NCBI GenBank assembly: GCA_028824685.1
Contig: JAPPCZ010000094.1
Span: 1 to 32,930 of the forward strand
Length of the DNA stretch: 32,930 nucleotides
Direction: 5' to 3'
DNA from: Candidatus Poribacteria bacterium
GTDB taxonomy: Bacteria; Poribacteria; WGA-4E; WGA-3G
Made by a program: the position numbers and the translations under genes. This document shows, piece by piece, positions 16,475-25,900 of the stretch. Positions within the stretch are counted from its first letter, which is position 1, and each line of letters starts with the position of its first letter. A model generated the notes under the pieces. The model did not search any database, was not told the origin of the DNA, and worked only from the letters and a program-made list of their open reading frames with translations.

Positions 16475-17413
16475 ATGCAGCAGTCCAAAGTCACCGTAGT
16501 CGGCAGTGCAAACGTTGACCTTGTAATACGCGCCGAACGGATGCCAACCAAAGGCGAAACCCTCATCGGAGAGACGTTTGACATCTTCACGGGTGGCAAA
16601 GGCTTTAATCAGGCAACAGCTGCAGCCCGATTAGGCGCGGAAGTCACGCTTATCGGTAGAATAGGGGCTGACCCCTTCGCTGATATACTCCGATCCGCGA
16701 TAGAGTCCGAACATATAGACAGCCGATTTGTCAAAACCGATGTTGAGAGTGGTACCGGTATCGCAACAATCGTTGTGGAACCAGATGGTGATAACAGCAT
16801 CATCGTAGTGCCACGCGCCAATATGCGCCTCACACCAAAAGACATAACAGATGCAGCAGATAGCATTGCCGAAGCAGACGTTCTGCTATTACAATTAGAA
16901 ACACCGATTGAGACATCACAAACAGCAATAAACATTGCCAAAGCAAACGATACAATTGTTATACTTGATCCAGCACCAGCGCGTCCATTACCGCCAAGTT
17001 TGTTAGCACAAGTGGACATTCTGACACCAAACGCAACGGAGGCAGCACTGCTATCGGGACATGCTGTAAACACACTTGAAGCAGCAATCGTTACAGCAGA
17101 AACATTACAAACACAGATAGCGACAGATGGACTGTCCGCTGTCGTGCTAACATTGGGAGAGCAAGGGGTATTGCTCCGCACACCAACGGAATCCGAACAC
17201 ATACCAGCACTATCGGTTGATGCAGTGGACACAACAGGTGCGGGAGATGCGTTCAGTGGTGCATTGGCAACGGCACTTGCAAACGGAAACGAACTATCTG
17301 AGGCAGTGAGGTTTGCCGTAGCTGCGGGTGCGGCGGCGGTCACAGTGCTCGGTGCAACGCCGTCAATGCCGACTCGCGAAAAAATAGAGGCAATCCTCGC
17401 AAAATCATGCTAA
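16475..17413 (+). CDS. rbsK: ribokinase (PfkB family)
   Basis: The 312-aa protein is standard ribokinase length. Motifs: N-terminal VVGSANVDLVIRAERMPTKG, the first PfkB signature GGKGFNQATAAARLG (40-54), LDPAPA (164-169), TPNATEA (184-190) and the second PfkB signature DTTGAGDAFSGA (252-263) with catalytic base D258. It phosphorylates D-ribose to ribose-5-phosphate using ATP. An AAGGA precedes the ATG by about 12 bases. The following TPR gene starts 25 bases downstream, so they may share a transcript. No ribose transporter is nearby, so ribose is the likely but not proven substrate. Confidence 0.9.
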   Translation: MQQSKVTVVGSANVDLVIRAERMPTKGETLIGETFDIFTGGKGFNQATAAARLGAEVTLIGRIGADPFADILRSAIESEHIDSRFVKTDVESGTGIATIVVEPDGDNSIIVVPRANMRLTPKDITDAADSIAEADVLLLQLETPIETSQTAINIAKANDTIVILDPAPARPLPPSLLAQVDILTPNATEAALLSGHAVNTLEAAIVTAETLQTQIATDGLSAVVLTLGEQGVLLRTPTESEHIPALSVDAVDTTGAGDAFSGALATALANGNELSEAVRFAVAAGAAAVTVLGATPSMPTREKIEAILAKSC

Positions 17414-17438
17414 ATCGCAGACACTTAGGAGAAAAAAA

Positions 17439-20315
17439 ATGAAAAAAATAACCACACTACTTATAATAATACAACTCACAATCCTCACAATCACAACAGC
17501 AACCTTCGCACAAGAAGAATGGGAAAAGGAGATGCAAAAAGATTTCGCGAAGGTACTGAAAGCCCAAAAGGACGCCCCCGAAAAACATCGTGAATTAATT
17601 GCAGAATGGCAAAAAGAGGGATACCTCACGGAACTCATCCAACGCTATGAAACTGAAAAAGTCAATCGTGAAAATGATGCAGCATTCATCTACGGATTAG
17701 GTTACGCCTACGCCCTCACCGACACAAAACAGAATGCTGATACCGAAGAAATAGCAATTAGCCACTACGAAACTGCACTCCAACTTGACCCTTCGTTATT
17801 TTGGGCACATTATAGTCTCGGTGCAATCTACCAAAAACAGCAAAAATACGATCAAGCACTCACCAAATTTCAAACCTGCCTTACCATAAATCCAGAATAC
17901 TATCCTGCACATTACTACATAGGCGAAATCCATCTCAAACAGGGCAAACATGCCGAAGCACTCCAATCCTTTGAAGTTGCACAAACCCTAAATCCTAAAT
18001 GGGAATATCCAATATACGGTAGAGGGTTGGTTTACTTTGACCAAGGGAACCTGAATCAGGCGCGAGAGACATTCGAACGTGCTATTCAAAACAACCGCAA
18101 ATTCGCACCTGCATACATCAAATTGGGGCAAGTGCTCGCAAAGGAAAAGTTTTTTGATGATGCGCTACAAGAATACCAAAAAGCAGCGGAATATCAGCCT
18201 TACACTGCAACAGATGTTTTTGATCTCGCTGTCATTTTTGCTGAGGCAGACAATACAGAGGGGGCAATCCAGTTGTATCATCGCACACTGGAAATTGACG
18301 CGACGTATGCTCCCGCACATTTCGCTGTTGCAGATGTCCTCTACGCGCAGGGCGATATCAAAACTGCAATTATCCATTATAAACGCGCAATTGCAAGCGA
18401 TCCAGCCCTTAAAGACAAAATCTATAAGCCGTTAGAACCATACTTCGCAGAAACAATGGGGGCAGATGACGCACGCGAACACTTAAAGAAAGCGATGAGT
18501 ATTCTGCCTAATGATCCGCGCTCCCAATTCTATATGGGCAAACTTGAAGCGGATGCAGGCAATACAGAAAAAGCAATCGCACACTACAAAAAGACACTTG
18601 AGATTGTTAATGCAGACCCAAGTTATTTGGAGCTGCAACTGCCGAGCGGACACTTTCACGATTCACATGTCCATTTGGGCGACCTATATCGTCAACAGGG
18701 TAATCTGGAAACAGCGGCGACTTATTATCGGCAAGCACTTGAACTCAATCCTGATTTAGCCAACCGTTTCTGGGAGCAGGGCAAAACTGCTTTTGAGTCG
18801 GGAAACTATAAAGATGCGGTTGAGCCGTTAAACGTGCATATTATCCTATTCCCTAAAGATATTGATGCCACCTATCTTTTGGGGCAGACTTACGAGGCAA
18901 ATGAAGACAAAGTAAACGCGCTTGTCTATTATGAAAAAACGTTGCAGTTAGATGCGAATCGATCTGATGTGTTATACAAAATGGTGCACATCCATCGCGA
19001 AGGTGAATCTCATCAGCAGGCGATAGGTGCGTTGAAGAAAATCATCGCTATCAATCCAGAGGACGCACAGGCACACTATCTATCAGCGCTTTCTCACGTC
19101 GCACTGGAACAACACGACGAGGCACTCGCTGCGTTTTTGGAAACTGTTCGCCTCACACCCGAAAACGTCGCTGCACAGTATCAAGTCGGCATGCTATACG
19201 AAAATAAAGGCGATATTGACAACGCTATTGTGTATTTTGAGAAAACCATTGAACTTGACCCAGAAAACGCAGAACCGTTCTTCCGACTCGGTGGTATCTA
19301 TCAAGAACGCAAGGATGAAGACAACATGATCCGTGTGTATCAACCCGCGTTGATACTTGAACCCAATCATCCCAATATCCACCATACGCTTGCAGTCATC
19401 TTTGAAAAACGGAGTAAGAACGGTCTCGAAGAAAATCACGAAGACAATATCCAACAAGCATTTCACCACTACGCATTGGCAAACGAGCATGATCCAGAGC
19501 ATTTTGACTGGCACTATAGTTACGCGCGGTTGTTAGACACATACGCAGAAACACTTGAAAACTTCCATAAGCACGCTGAAATGGCGGTTAAAGAGTATAC
19601 TGCCACTATTGCACTCAAGCCGGGATACGTTGACGCATATTTTCATCGTGGCATGATTACTAACCGATACAAACGGATTGGGAATACGCTTTATCGTAGC
19701 AGTCAGATTTTAGAGGATTTCAAGCAAGTTGTGGATTTAGAACCCAAAAATGTTGATGCACACTACTATATCGGCACACTTCAACTCTATATTGAGCAAC
19801 ACAAACTTGCTGAAGAAACGTTCCAAAAGGTCATCCGACTGGATCCAAAATATAAAGGTGTCCACACACAGCTTGGAAAACTCGCTGAGCGGGAACAAAA
19901 TTGGGAGAAAGCTATTCAACTTTATGAAAAGGAAATAGCAATTGATGATAAGGCAACTGAAGCATATCAACGTCTCGGCGATCTCTACTACAATTCTGAA
20001 ATGGAGTTGAATAAGGCGAAAGATATGTTGATAAAGGCGCTCGCTTTAAACGACGCACATGTTCCCACGATTATAGTGTATGCCAATGTGCTTTACAGTA
20101 TGGATCAGCTTGGTGCTGCAGCCGATCAGTTTGAGCATGCACTACAACTGGAGCCTCGCAATTTGACTGCGAACTATAATCTCGCCTTGATGTATCAGTA
20201 TACAGAACGGACGGAATTAGCAAAAGAACAGTGGAAACAATTTCTTAAATTGAATCCGCCCGAACAGTGGAAAGTCGAAGCAGAGAATCATCTCAGCAAA
20301 CTCGGTGGGAAGTAG
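17439..20315 (+). CDS. exported TPR-repeat protein (958 aa)
   Basis: The start is fixed by AGGAG (17427-17431) seven bases before the ATG. Residues 1-24 are a signal peptide: basic MKK, a hydrophobic run of Ile/Leu/Thr, and an ATFA cleavage site before QEEW. The rest is about twenty TPR-type repeats, recognisable by recurring patterns such as AHYSLGAIYQKQQKYDQAL, AHYYIGEIHLKQGKHAEAL and ALQLDP at about 34-residue intervals. TPR arrays bind other proteins; this one would do so in the periplasm or outside. No enzymatic domain is seen. A good hairpin terminator follows. The partner is unknown. Confidence 0.9.
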   Translation: MKKITTLLIIIQLTILTITTATFAQEEWEKEMQKDFAKVLKAQKDAPEKHRELIAEWQKEGYLTELIQRYETEKVNRENDAAFIYGLGYAYALTDTKQNADTEEIAISHYETALQLDPSLFWAHYSLGAIYQKQQKYDQALTKFQTCLTINPEYYPAHYYIGEIHLKQGKHAEALQSFEVAQTLNPKWEYPIYGRGLVYFDQGNLNQARETFERAIQNNRKFAPAYIKLGQVLAKEKFFDDALQEYQKAAEYQPYTATDVFDLAVIFAEADNTEGAIQLYHRTLEIDATYAPAHFAVADVLYAQGDIKTAIIHYKRAIASDPALKDKIYKPLEPYFAETMGADDAREHLKKAMSILPNDPRSQFYMGKLEADAGNTEKAIAHYKKTLEIVNADPSYLELQLPSGHFHDSHVHLGDLYRQQGNLETAATYYRQALELNPDLANRFWEQGKTAFESGNYKDAVEPLNVHIILFPKDIDATYLLGQTYEANEDKVNALVYYEKTLQLDANRSDVLYKMVHIHREGESHQQAIGALKKIIAINPEDAQAHYLSALSHVALEQHDEALAAFLETVRLTPENVAAQYQVGMLYENKGDIDNAIVYFEKTIELDPENAEPFFRLGGIYQERKDEDNMIRVYQPALILEPNHPNIHHTLAVIFEKRSKNGLEENHEDNIQQAFHHYALANEHDPEHFDWHYSYARLLDTYAETLENFHKHAEMAVKEYTATIALKPGYVDAYFHRGMITNRYKRIGNTLYRSSQILEDFKQVVDLEPKNVDAHYYIGTLQLYIEQHKLAEETFQKVIRLDPKYKGVHTQLGKLAEREQNWEKAIQLYEKEIAIDDKATEAYQRLGDLYYNSEMELNKAKDMLIKALALNDAHVPTIIVYANVLYSMDQLGAAADQFEHALQLEPRNLTANYNLALMYQYTERTELAKEQWKQFLKLNPPEQWKVEAENHLSKLGGK

Positions 20316-20329
20316 TTCTCCAATTGGGG

Positions 20330-20360
20330 TTGGTGCGGTTTCTTACCGCACCAGGTTTTT
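20330..20360 (+). terminator. rho-independent-like terminator after the TPR gene
   Basis: GGTGCGGT (20332-20339) and ACCGCACC (20345-20352) form an 8-bp perfect stem with loop TTCTT; one more T-A pair extends it. A GGTTTTT tract follows. It lies 16 bases after the TPR stop codon. Confidence 0.65.
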
Positions 20361-20438
20361 ATGATTGCCATTTCTCTGTAGGGTGCAAAGCACAGTGAAA
20401 CCCAACCAAAATTACTTTTGCAAAGGTAGCCATACACG

Positions 20439-21113
20439 GTGATAGCAATTGAAACCCTTCGCGAGACACTAAAAACGGAAATCATTGGAAAATCACACAT
20501 AGAATTCCACACCGAAGTCTCATCAACAAACGATATTGCTATCGCACGCGGAAAGTCGGAAAATACTGAAGAAGGAACACTTATCATTGCTGACCATCAA
20601 ACAGCAGGACGTGGTAGATACGGCAGAACATGGGATGCACCACCCGGTAAATGTATCCTTGTTTCGATCATCTTCAGATACCGACTGAAACAGGACCAGA
20701 TACATCTGCCGAACCTTATCGGAGCACTCTCTATCGCACAAGGCATACATACTATTACTGGGCTAACGGCACGGATTAAATATCCAAATGACGTGCGAAT
20801 TGCAAAGAAAAAGGTCGCAGGTGTTCTGACAGAAATTGAATACGACATGCATCGTCAACCCTTTTTCGTGTTAGGGTTTGGTGTAAATGTCAACATCTCA
20901 ATGCAGGAATTCCCACCGACACTTCGCGAAACAGCAACCTCACTACAGATTGCCGCTTCCGATACGGACAACACAGAAATCTGTCGTGTAGAACTTCTCC
21001 AAACGATATTGTCCCATCTTGAAGAAAACTACCTGCTTCTCAAATCAGGAAATACTTCAGTGATTAATAGCGTATTAACTGCATGGGAAGAAACGGATGA
21101 AAATTCTTGTTAG
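20439..21113 (+). CDS. birA: biotin--[acetyl-CoA-carboxylase] ligase, short form
   Basis: The 224-aa protein begins with GTG. It has the biotin ligase core: EVSSTNDIA (26-34), the biotinyl-AMP loop GRGRYGR (57-63), KYPNDV (114-119) with the following KKKVAGVLTEIE, and GFGVNVN (146-152). It attaches biotin to the carrier subunit of acetyl-CoA carboxylase and relatives. It lacks the N-terminal helix-turn-helix of bifunctional BirA, so it is not a repressor. It also ends at about the point where the small C-terminal SH3-like domain should start. Its last 17 bases overlap the DUF523 gene. The C-terminal loss may be a true short form or an old frameshift. Confidence 0.87.
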   Translation: MIAIETLRETLKTEIIGKSHIEFHTEVSSTNDIAIARGKSENTEEGTLIIADHQTAGRGRYGRTWDAPPGKCILVSIIFRYRLKQDQIHLPNLIGALSIAQGIHTITGLTARIKYPNDVRIAKKKVAGVLTEIEYDMHRQPFFVLGFGVNVNISMQEFPPTLRETATSLQIAASDTDNTEICRVELLQTILSHLEENYLLLKSGNTSVINSVLTAWEETDENSC

Positions 21114-21537
21114 TGCGTGCCTCCTCGGTGTCAATTGCCGATACGATGGAGGTAATAGCCGTAACGAAAACGCTATCAAACGCCAGCAGACAGACGAACT
21201 TGTCCCGGTGTGTCCCGAAGAAGCAGGCGGACTTTCCACACCGCGCCCACCCGTTGAAATTGTAGGTGGCGATGGAAACGATGTTTTAGATGGAAAAGCA
21301 AAAGTGGTGACTGCGGGTGGCGAGGATAAGACCGAGGAATTTCTGAAAGGGGCACGACACGCGCTTGCGTTGGCACAATCGCAAGGCGCGACGTGCGTTA
21401 TCCTTAAAGCTAAAAGCCCATCTTGCGGTTGTGGCACGATCTATGATGGGTCGTTTTCGGGAACGCTTATTTCAGGTGATGGCGTTACGACTGCCCTGCT
21501 TAAACGTCACGGCATAGAGGTAATTTCAACTGATTAA
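21097..21537 (+). CDS. DUF523 family protein
   Basis: The 146-aa protein is a complete DUF523 member: SACLLGVNCRYDGGNSRN (6-23), VPVCPEEAGGLSTPRPP, and ILKAKSPSCGCGTIYDG with several conserved cysteines. The cysteine pattern suggests metal or Fe-S binding, but the biochemical function of the family is not known. It is translationally coupled to the biotin ligase gene (17-base overlap). Confidence 0.9.
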   Translation: MKILVSACLLGVNCRYDGGNSRNENAIKRQQTDELVPVCPEEAGGLSTPRPPVEIVGGDGNDVLDGKAKVVTAGGEDKTEEFLKGARHALALAQSQGATCVILKAKSPSCGCGTIYDGSFSGTLISGDGVTTALLKRHGIEVISTD

Positions 21538-21607
21538 TTCCTAATTTTAACGACTTGTGCCAGTTAACTAATTGTTTTTGTTGTTTTCACGGATTTTGGG
21601 TTTTGTG

Positions 21608-21690
21608 CTATAAACATATCGTCCCTACGGGACTAAAGACGATGTTCATGCTGCTTTTCTATAAACATATCGTCCCTACGGGACTAAAGA
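21608..21690 (+). repeat. two 32-bp direct repeats, each with a GTCCC-TAC-GGGAC hairpin
   Basis: The unit starts CTATAAACATATCGTCCCTA and continues to CGGGACTAAAGA; copies are at 21608-21639 and 21659-21690, identical over 32 bases and separated by 19 bases. Each contains a GTCCC/GGGAC stem with loop TAC. They lie between convergent genes and may act as a bidirectional terminator or be mobile palindromic repeats. Two copies with a 19-base gap do not make a CRISPR. Confidence 0.75.
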
Positions 21691-21844
21691 TCGTTCTAAA
21701 TGTAGGAGTTACATATAAAATTCCCTGCTTATGTGAAACATAATATTACGAATAGTTATTTAGCACAACTCGTTAATTTTAATCATGGTGAAAAAAGAAA
21801 CATTGGTAAACAGAGTGAATTTCCCTGCGTCTAATTAAATTTTC

Positions 21845-23737
21845 CTACCATGGCTGCTTATACGATGGCGTGTTGACAAAACGTTCCATCCCTACCTCTA
21901 ACGCAATATGTGTATTCGGCGGCAGATGCACTTGAAGATACGTGCTGTTAACCTCAAAGGTGCTCTCACTGTTACCATTTTTTGCACGTGCAGTTGTGAA
22001 ATTGTGCTCACCCATTGATCCCGCTTGGATAATCACTTCGCGTGCTTCAGATGCGTTTAGGTTAACCAACTCCAATTCAGTGGAATCGTCAGTCAGTTTA
22101 GAAACCAATGCTGCTACATCCGCTGGCAGTCCAGGTCTTTTCTGCTGTGGGTCAAAGTGCCGCAGGCGAGTCACAAGCAAACCACCATTGTAATGTGGCA
22201 ATGGACCACCACACGTGAGTTCAACCAATCCTTCGCAGGTAACGGGGTTACGTCTTTGGAAATAAGCGTCTCCATATCCTGCTGGATCCTCCTCATCATT
22301 TTCCATGTAGTTGAGCCGTTGTTGAACTTGCGACAGGTTATGATTGAGGATTGATTCTGGATATTCAGGAAAATCGCCTCGCATATACGCTAACCACCCA
22401 CCATCACGTCCACCTTGGTCTTTGGTGTGATGCCATGCGTTGATGTCAAATTTAGAACCTACCTTTCTGGCTATCTGCACAGCACGGTCTTGGTCAGCAT
22501 CATCCATTGTCATTGCCCACAGATGCGCAACATCGGACGGATGCATCGGCGCGAATTCAAACCAACCATCAATCTGTAGCGTGGTGTCATCCTCGTTTTT
22601 TATTGGATACTGCATCCACGGACCAGGCGTATAGTTAGCAATACCGGGATCACCATACTTCTGCGGCACATAGAGTTGGTCGTTGTGCTCTATACCGTGC
22701 TGTATGAGAACATCAATCTGGGAACGCGGGAAATCCATATATGTCAAATCTTTGTGCAGGAGTGCAGCATTCTGTCCAGCAACGCTAACTGCCTGTCCGA
22801 CACTATGCCACCCGTGGGGCCAACTCCAACCATAGCGAGAACCATACCACTTACCATCGATGTGTTCACCGATTTTGCCCGAAAGCCCAACGTTATCAGG
22901 TACGATTCCATCGTTTTCTTCTGTGCGGCTAATCCATGCATCAACATATTCCTGAACCCATGCCTGATATTTTTCATCACCTGTGAACATAAATGCATTG
23001 GTAGCAAGCGTCGTTGCAGCGAGATTGTTGACTGCGTCTCCTTTTCCTTGTCTTTCATAGACTACCCGTCCCATCAGATCGCGCAATTCTTCGCTTTCCA
23101 GCATCACATCACGACTTGTGCAGCCGGGAACATCAATAAATGGCAAATTGTAACCCATTGAGGGATAAAAAGATTCTCTTTCAAGTATCCAGAATGCCGG
23201 TCCTTTACTGCCGTTCATCACACACTTGATGATTTTGTGTTCCGGGTCGTAATTCAGTGCCTCTGGGTCTTCGTTCATAAAGAATCCTGCGAACCGTTTG
23301 GCACGTTCAACATTCTTTGTATGTGATGGATCTGCCATGCACAGCATATAAAACAGATAGTTTCCTTCGCTTTGGTGAAACCAGTCGTATCCCGGTTGAT
23401 ACTCCTTATAGACCATCGGATAGTCGTGTCCAGAGCCGTAGCGCGCCATGTCTATCGTGATAGCCTCAAATTCGTTTTGCGCATCTACCAAGAACTGCGC
23501 ATCTCCACCGAGCATGTAGAAAAGCGGCCAGTTATGGAAACTCTCATAAGAATCGTCTAATCCATCAAAACTTTGAAAATCTGGATGTGTTGGCCAGAAC
23601 AACGTTCCGTCTGGACGTGTATATTTTTTCAAAACCTTCGGTGCTGCGTCATTGATTTTGTCAATTAGTTCACGTTCAAGGACTGCCCATTCTGGTGGTG
23701 TTTGGACTCGTGTTTGTGCTTCAATTGTTGGAAACAT
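21845..23737 (-). CDS. large protein of unknown function, possible six-hairpin (alpha/alpha-toroid) glycosidase-like fold
   Basis: The 630-aa protein starts at an ATG with GGAGG upstream. It has no signal peptide or membrane segment. Recurrent helix-like stretches with aromatic and acidic residues (NWPLFYMLGGDAQFLVDA, GYDWFHQSEGNYLFYMLCMA, RYGWSWPHGWHSVGQAV) are like those of six-hairpin glycosidases and glycan lyases. The last roughly 90 residues look beta-rich (ELELVNLNASEAREVIIQAG). It is monocistronic on the minus strand. An enzyme acting on a carbohydrate is plausible, but no catalytic motif was identified with certainty. Confidence 0.82.
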   Translation of the reverse strand: MFPTIEAQTRVQTPPEWAVLERELIDKINDAAPKVLKKYTRPDGTLFWPTHPDFQSFDGLDDSYESFHNWPLFYMLGGDAQFLVDAQNEFEAITIDMARYGSGHDYPMVYKEYQPGYDWFHQSEGNYLFYMLCMADPSHTKNVERAKRFAGFFMNEDPEALNYDPEHKIIKCVMNGSKGPAFWILERESFYPSMGYNLPFIDVPGCTSRDVMLESEELRDLMGRVVYERQGKGDAVNNLAATTLATNAFMFTGDEKYQAWVQEYVDAWISRTEENDGIVPDNVGLSGKIGEHIDGKWYGSRYGWSWPHGWHSVGQAVSVAGQNAALLHKDLTYMDFPRSQIDVLIQHGIEHNDQLYVPQKYGDPGIANYTPGPWMQYPIKNEDDTTLQIDGWFEFAPMHPSDVAHLWAMTMDDADQDRAVQIARKVGSKFDINAWHHTKDQGGRDGGWLAYMRGDFPEYPESILNHNLSQVQQRLNYMENDEEDPAGYGDAYFQRRNPVTCEGLVELTCGGPLPHYNGGLLVTRLRHFDPQQKRPGLPADVAALVSKLTDDSTELELVNLNASEAREVIIQAGSMGEHNFTTARAKNGNSESTFEVNSTYLQVHLPPNTHIALEVGMERFVNTPSYKQPW

Positions 23738-23788
23738 AGTTGATTACCTCCACTAAAGACGTTGAACGTTTGGACTTCGGTTTGTAGC

Positions 23789-23817
23789 AGTATAACACAT
23801 TTTGCATTTTGTGTCCG
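23789..23817 (-). promoter_or_regulatory. possible promoter of the 630-aa protein gene
   Basis: On the minus strand CGGACA (23812-23817) and TATACT (23789-23794) are 17 bases apart. The -35 box is a 4-of-6 match, so this is moderate support. Confidence 0.4.
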
Positions 23818-23837
23818 TTTTGTTTTATAGAAACAAT

Positions 23838-23866
23838 TTGCGATGGGGTGGGTGTTATGCTATACT
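23838..23866 (+). promoter_or_regulatory. promoter of the toxin/FRG-TPR defence island
   Basis: TTGCGA (23838-23843), a 17-base spacer and TATACT (23861-23866) precede the toxin-like ATG at 23925 by about 58 bases. It could drive the whole closely spaced run of genes to 29004. Confidence 0.6.
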
Positions 23867-23924
23867 TATTTTATGCTTCTGTGCCAAAGAAATGAGGCAC
23901 GAACACTAATTCAAGGTACAGTAA

Positions 23925-24212
23925 ATGAACATCCGCTTTAACACTGATCGAGAAACTGGTTTGCCCCATATTTATAAGCATGGTGTTAACGAGGATGAGG
24001 TTGAAGATGTTTTACTGAATCCTGGCGAAGATTGGGCAGGGCGTGATAACTCAAGAGTCGCCATTGGTCAAACGCAAAGTGGACGCTACTTGCAAGTAAT
24101 TTACGTTAGAGATCCGCAACCCAATAGTGTTTTTGTGATTACGGCTTACGACTTAAAAGGGAAACCCTTAACGGCTTACCGCCGCCGACAAAGACGGAGA
24201 GGCAGACGATGA
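23925..24212 (+). CDS. BrnT/DUF4258-like putative toxin
   Basis: The 95-aa protein has the pattern of small mRNA-interferase-like toxins: HIYKHGVNEDEVEDVLLNP near the start (residues 15-33), SRVAIGQTQSGRYLQVIYV in the middle and VFVITAYDLKGKPLTAYRRR at the end. The tail is strongly basic. The usual partner of this family is a short protein beginning FPPGWDEERVxxVxxHYExQTEDEAVAE; exactly that beginning is found in the next gene, which overlaps by four bases (ATGA). Toxin activity is inferred from family and arrangement. Confidence 0.75.
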   Translation: MNIRFNTDRETGLPHIYKHGVNEDEVEDVLLNPGEDWAGRDNSRVAIGQTQSGRYLQVIYVRDPQPNSVFVITAYDLKGKPLTAYRRRQRRRGRR

Positions 24213-25864
24213 AACAGAATAAATTTCCCCCTGGCTGGGATGAGGAACGTGTGCAAAAGGTCATTGATTATTACGAAAACCAGACAGAAGATGAAGCCGT
24301 TGCTGAAGCTGAGGAAGCATTTCGAAATGAATCTATGAATGACCAATCCGATTCCCAAAATGATCTAAGCAGGGTTTTGGAAAAGATTCAAGAGATAGTG
24401 GAAATATCTGCTGATGGAGATTACATTTTCCGCGGCGAGCCTGAATGTTATGAACAAGCTCCGTACTATGGGAAAGTATCTTCAAATCTATATCGCGCAC
24501 TGTTATTTGATTCTATAACAACAAAAGACGCAGAAGAGTACTATGTTAAAACTATTGAACCTCATATTGCCCAGTTTGAAACGGAAATTTTGAAGTCGGC
24601 AAAAACGTATTTATATGAAACTGACAATGAAACTATCAGTGATTTTGAAATTTTGGCACAACTCCAACACTATGGTTGCAGGACCAATCTTATAGACTTC
24701 ACAACCGACTACCTAATTGCTCTCTTTTTTGCCTGCGATAGATCTTATCACAAAGATGGCAGGGTTATCTTACAAAAAAGAGAATCAGAAGATTACCAAT
24801 CGGAAACACCTTCAGAAACAATTAAACGTGTGGAATCCCAAAAGAGTGTCCTGATCAGATCGCCAAAAGGTTTTATCAATCCAGACGTTGTGGTTGTTAT
24901 TCCAAAAGAACTCAAACTTTCCGTGCTAAACTATCTTGACAAGTATCACGATATATCTACCAAAAAGATTTACAAAGATGTCCATGGATTTATAAAATGG
25001 TTAGGAGGATACTTTGACCCTATGCTTGAGTATGGAAAAGGAGTAATTTATCAAAATAGAGCGAATTTAGAAGATAACATGCAGGAGAAGTTGAAATGGT
25101 ATGAAAAAGCTTATGAGCATTTTACAGAAGCATTGAAACTAAGATCGGATTTCACCGAAGTTTATATTCATCGCGGAGCTATTTTACGCGATGTAGGTAA
25201 GTTAGAGCATGCTCTTAAAGACTTTAATACGGCAATAGATATAGATCCTGATTGTGCCGATTCCTATAACAATCGCGGGATGTATTATGCAAAGAAAGGT
25301 GATACTCAAGAAGCACTCAAAGACTTCAAAATTGCTATAGATTTGGATTCAGAGAATGCAGATTTCTATAACAGTCGTGGCATAACTTACAAAGATATGG
25401 AAGAAGTAGATTTAGCTATACAGGATTATAGTAAAGCAATAGAATTGGATCCTGAGCTTCCTGAGGCATATAATAATCTTGGTGTTATTTATGACGAAAA
25501 AGGTGAACATGACAAAGCAATTGAAAATTATACCAAAGCAATTGAACTTAGATCTTGCTATGCTAATGCTTATAGTAATCGCGGATGCGCTTATCTCGAA
25601 AAAGGAGATATATATCGCGCCAATGAGGATTTTTTCTCTGTAGCCATTCTACAATCAGATTATGGTAAAGCATTCTACTATCGTGGTGTCGCCTGTTCAC
25701 TCCAAAAGAAATGGGAAGAGGCAAGAGCAAACTTTACTTTTGCTAATAATATGGGGATAAAAATATTTGATGTTTTTCATAACGACTACAAAAGTATTAA
25801 AAACTTTGAAAAACAAAGCAATGTTCAATTGCCAGAAGACTTGGCAGCAATGTTAAAGCAATAA
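24209..25864 (+). CDS. antitoxin-like N-terminus fused to FRG domain and TPR repeats
   Basis: The 551-aa protein has three parts. Residues 1-40 (KFPPGWDEERVQKVIDYYEN then QTEDEAVAEAEEAF) match the N-terminus of the small antitoxin-like partner of the upstream toxin family. Residues about 70-190 form an FRG domain: YIFRGEPE (72-79) and LQHYGCRTNLIDFTTDYLIA (152-171). From about 290 to 525 there are six or seven TPR repeats, with phrases such as AYNNLGVIYDEKGEHDKAIE. FRG domains occur in phage-defence and toxin proteins, and TPRs usually sense or bind partners. The fusion would tie the antitoxin role to a sensor. No frameshift is seen between parts. The domain calls are firm; the functional idea is inference. 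Confidence 0.85.
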   Translation: MKQNKFPPGWDEERVQKVIDYYENQTEDEAVAEAEEAFRNESMNDQSDSQNDLSRVLEKIQEIVEISADGDYIFRGEPECYEQAPYYGKVSSNLYRALLFDSITTKDAEEYYVKTIEPHIAQFETEILKSAKTYLYETDNETISDFEILAQLQHYGCRTNLIDFTTDYLIALFFACDRSYHKDGRVILQKRESEDYQSETPSETIKRVESQKSVLIRSPKGFINPDVVVVIPKELKLSVLNYLDKYHDISTKKIYKDVHGFIKWLGGYFDPMLEYGKGVIYQNRANLEDNMQEKLKWYEKAYEHFTEALKLRSDFTEVYIHRGAILRDVGKLEHALKDFNTAIDIDPDCADSYNNRGMYYAKKGDTQEALKDFKIAIDLDSENADFYNSRGITYKDMEEVDLAIQDYSKAIELDPELPEAYNNLGVIYDEKGEHDKAIENYTKAIELRSCYANAYSNRGCAYLEKGDIYRANEDFFSVAILQSDYGKAFYYRGVACSLQKKWEEARANFTFANNMGIKIFDVFHNDYKSIKNFEKQSNVQLPEDLAAMLKQ

Positions 25865-25900
25865 TAGAAACTATCCAAATCTTGTGTATAGGAGAAAAAT

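Noticed and set aside
16609..17343. 244-aa open frame on the minus strand
   Set aside because: It is the antisense shadow of the ribokinase gene; its Ser/Ala/Val-rich composition has no protein-like pattern.
21608..21690. CRISPR array
   Set aside because: Only two repeats with a 19-base gap, a hairpin-type repeat and no cas genes.
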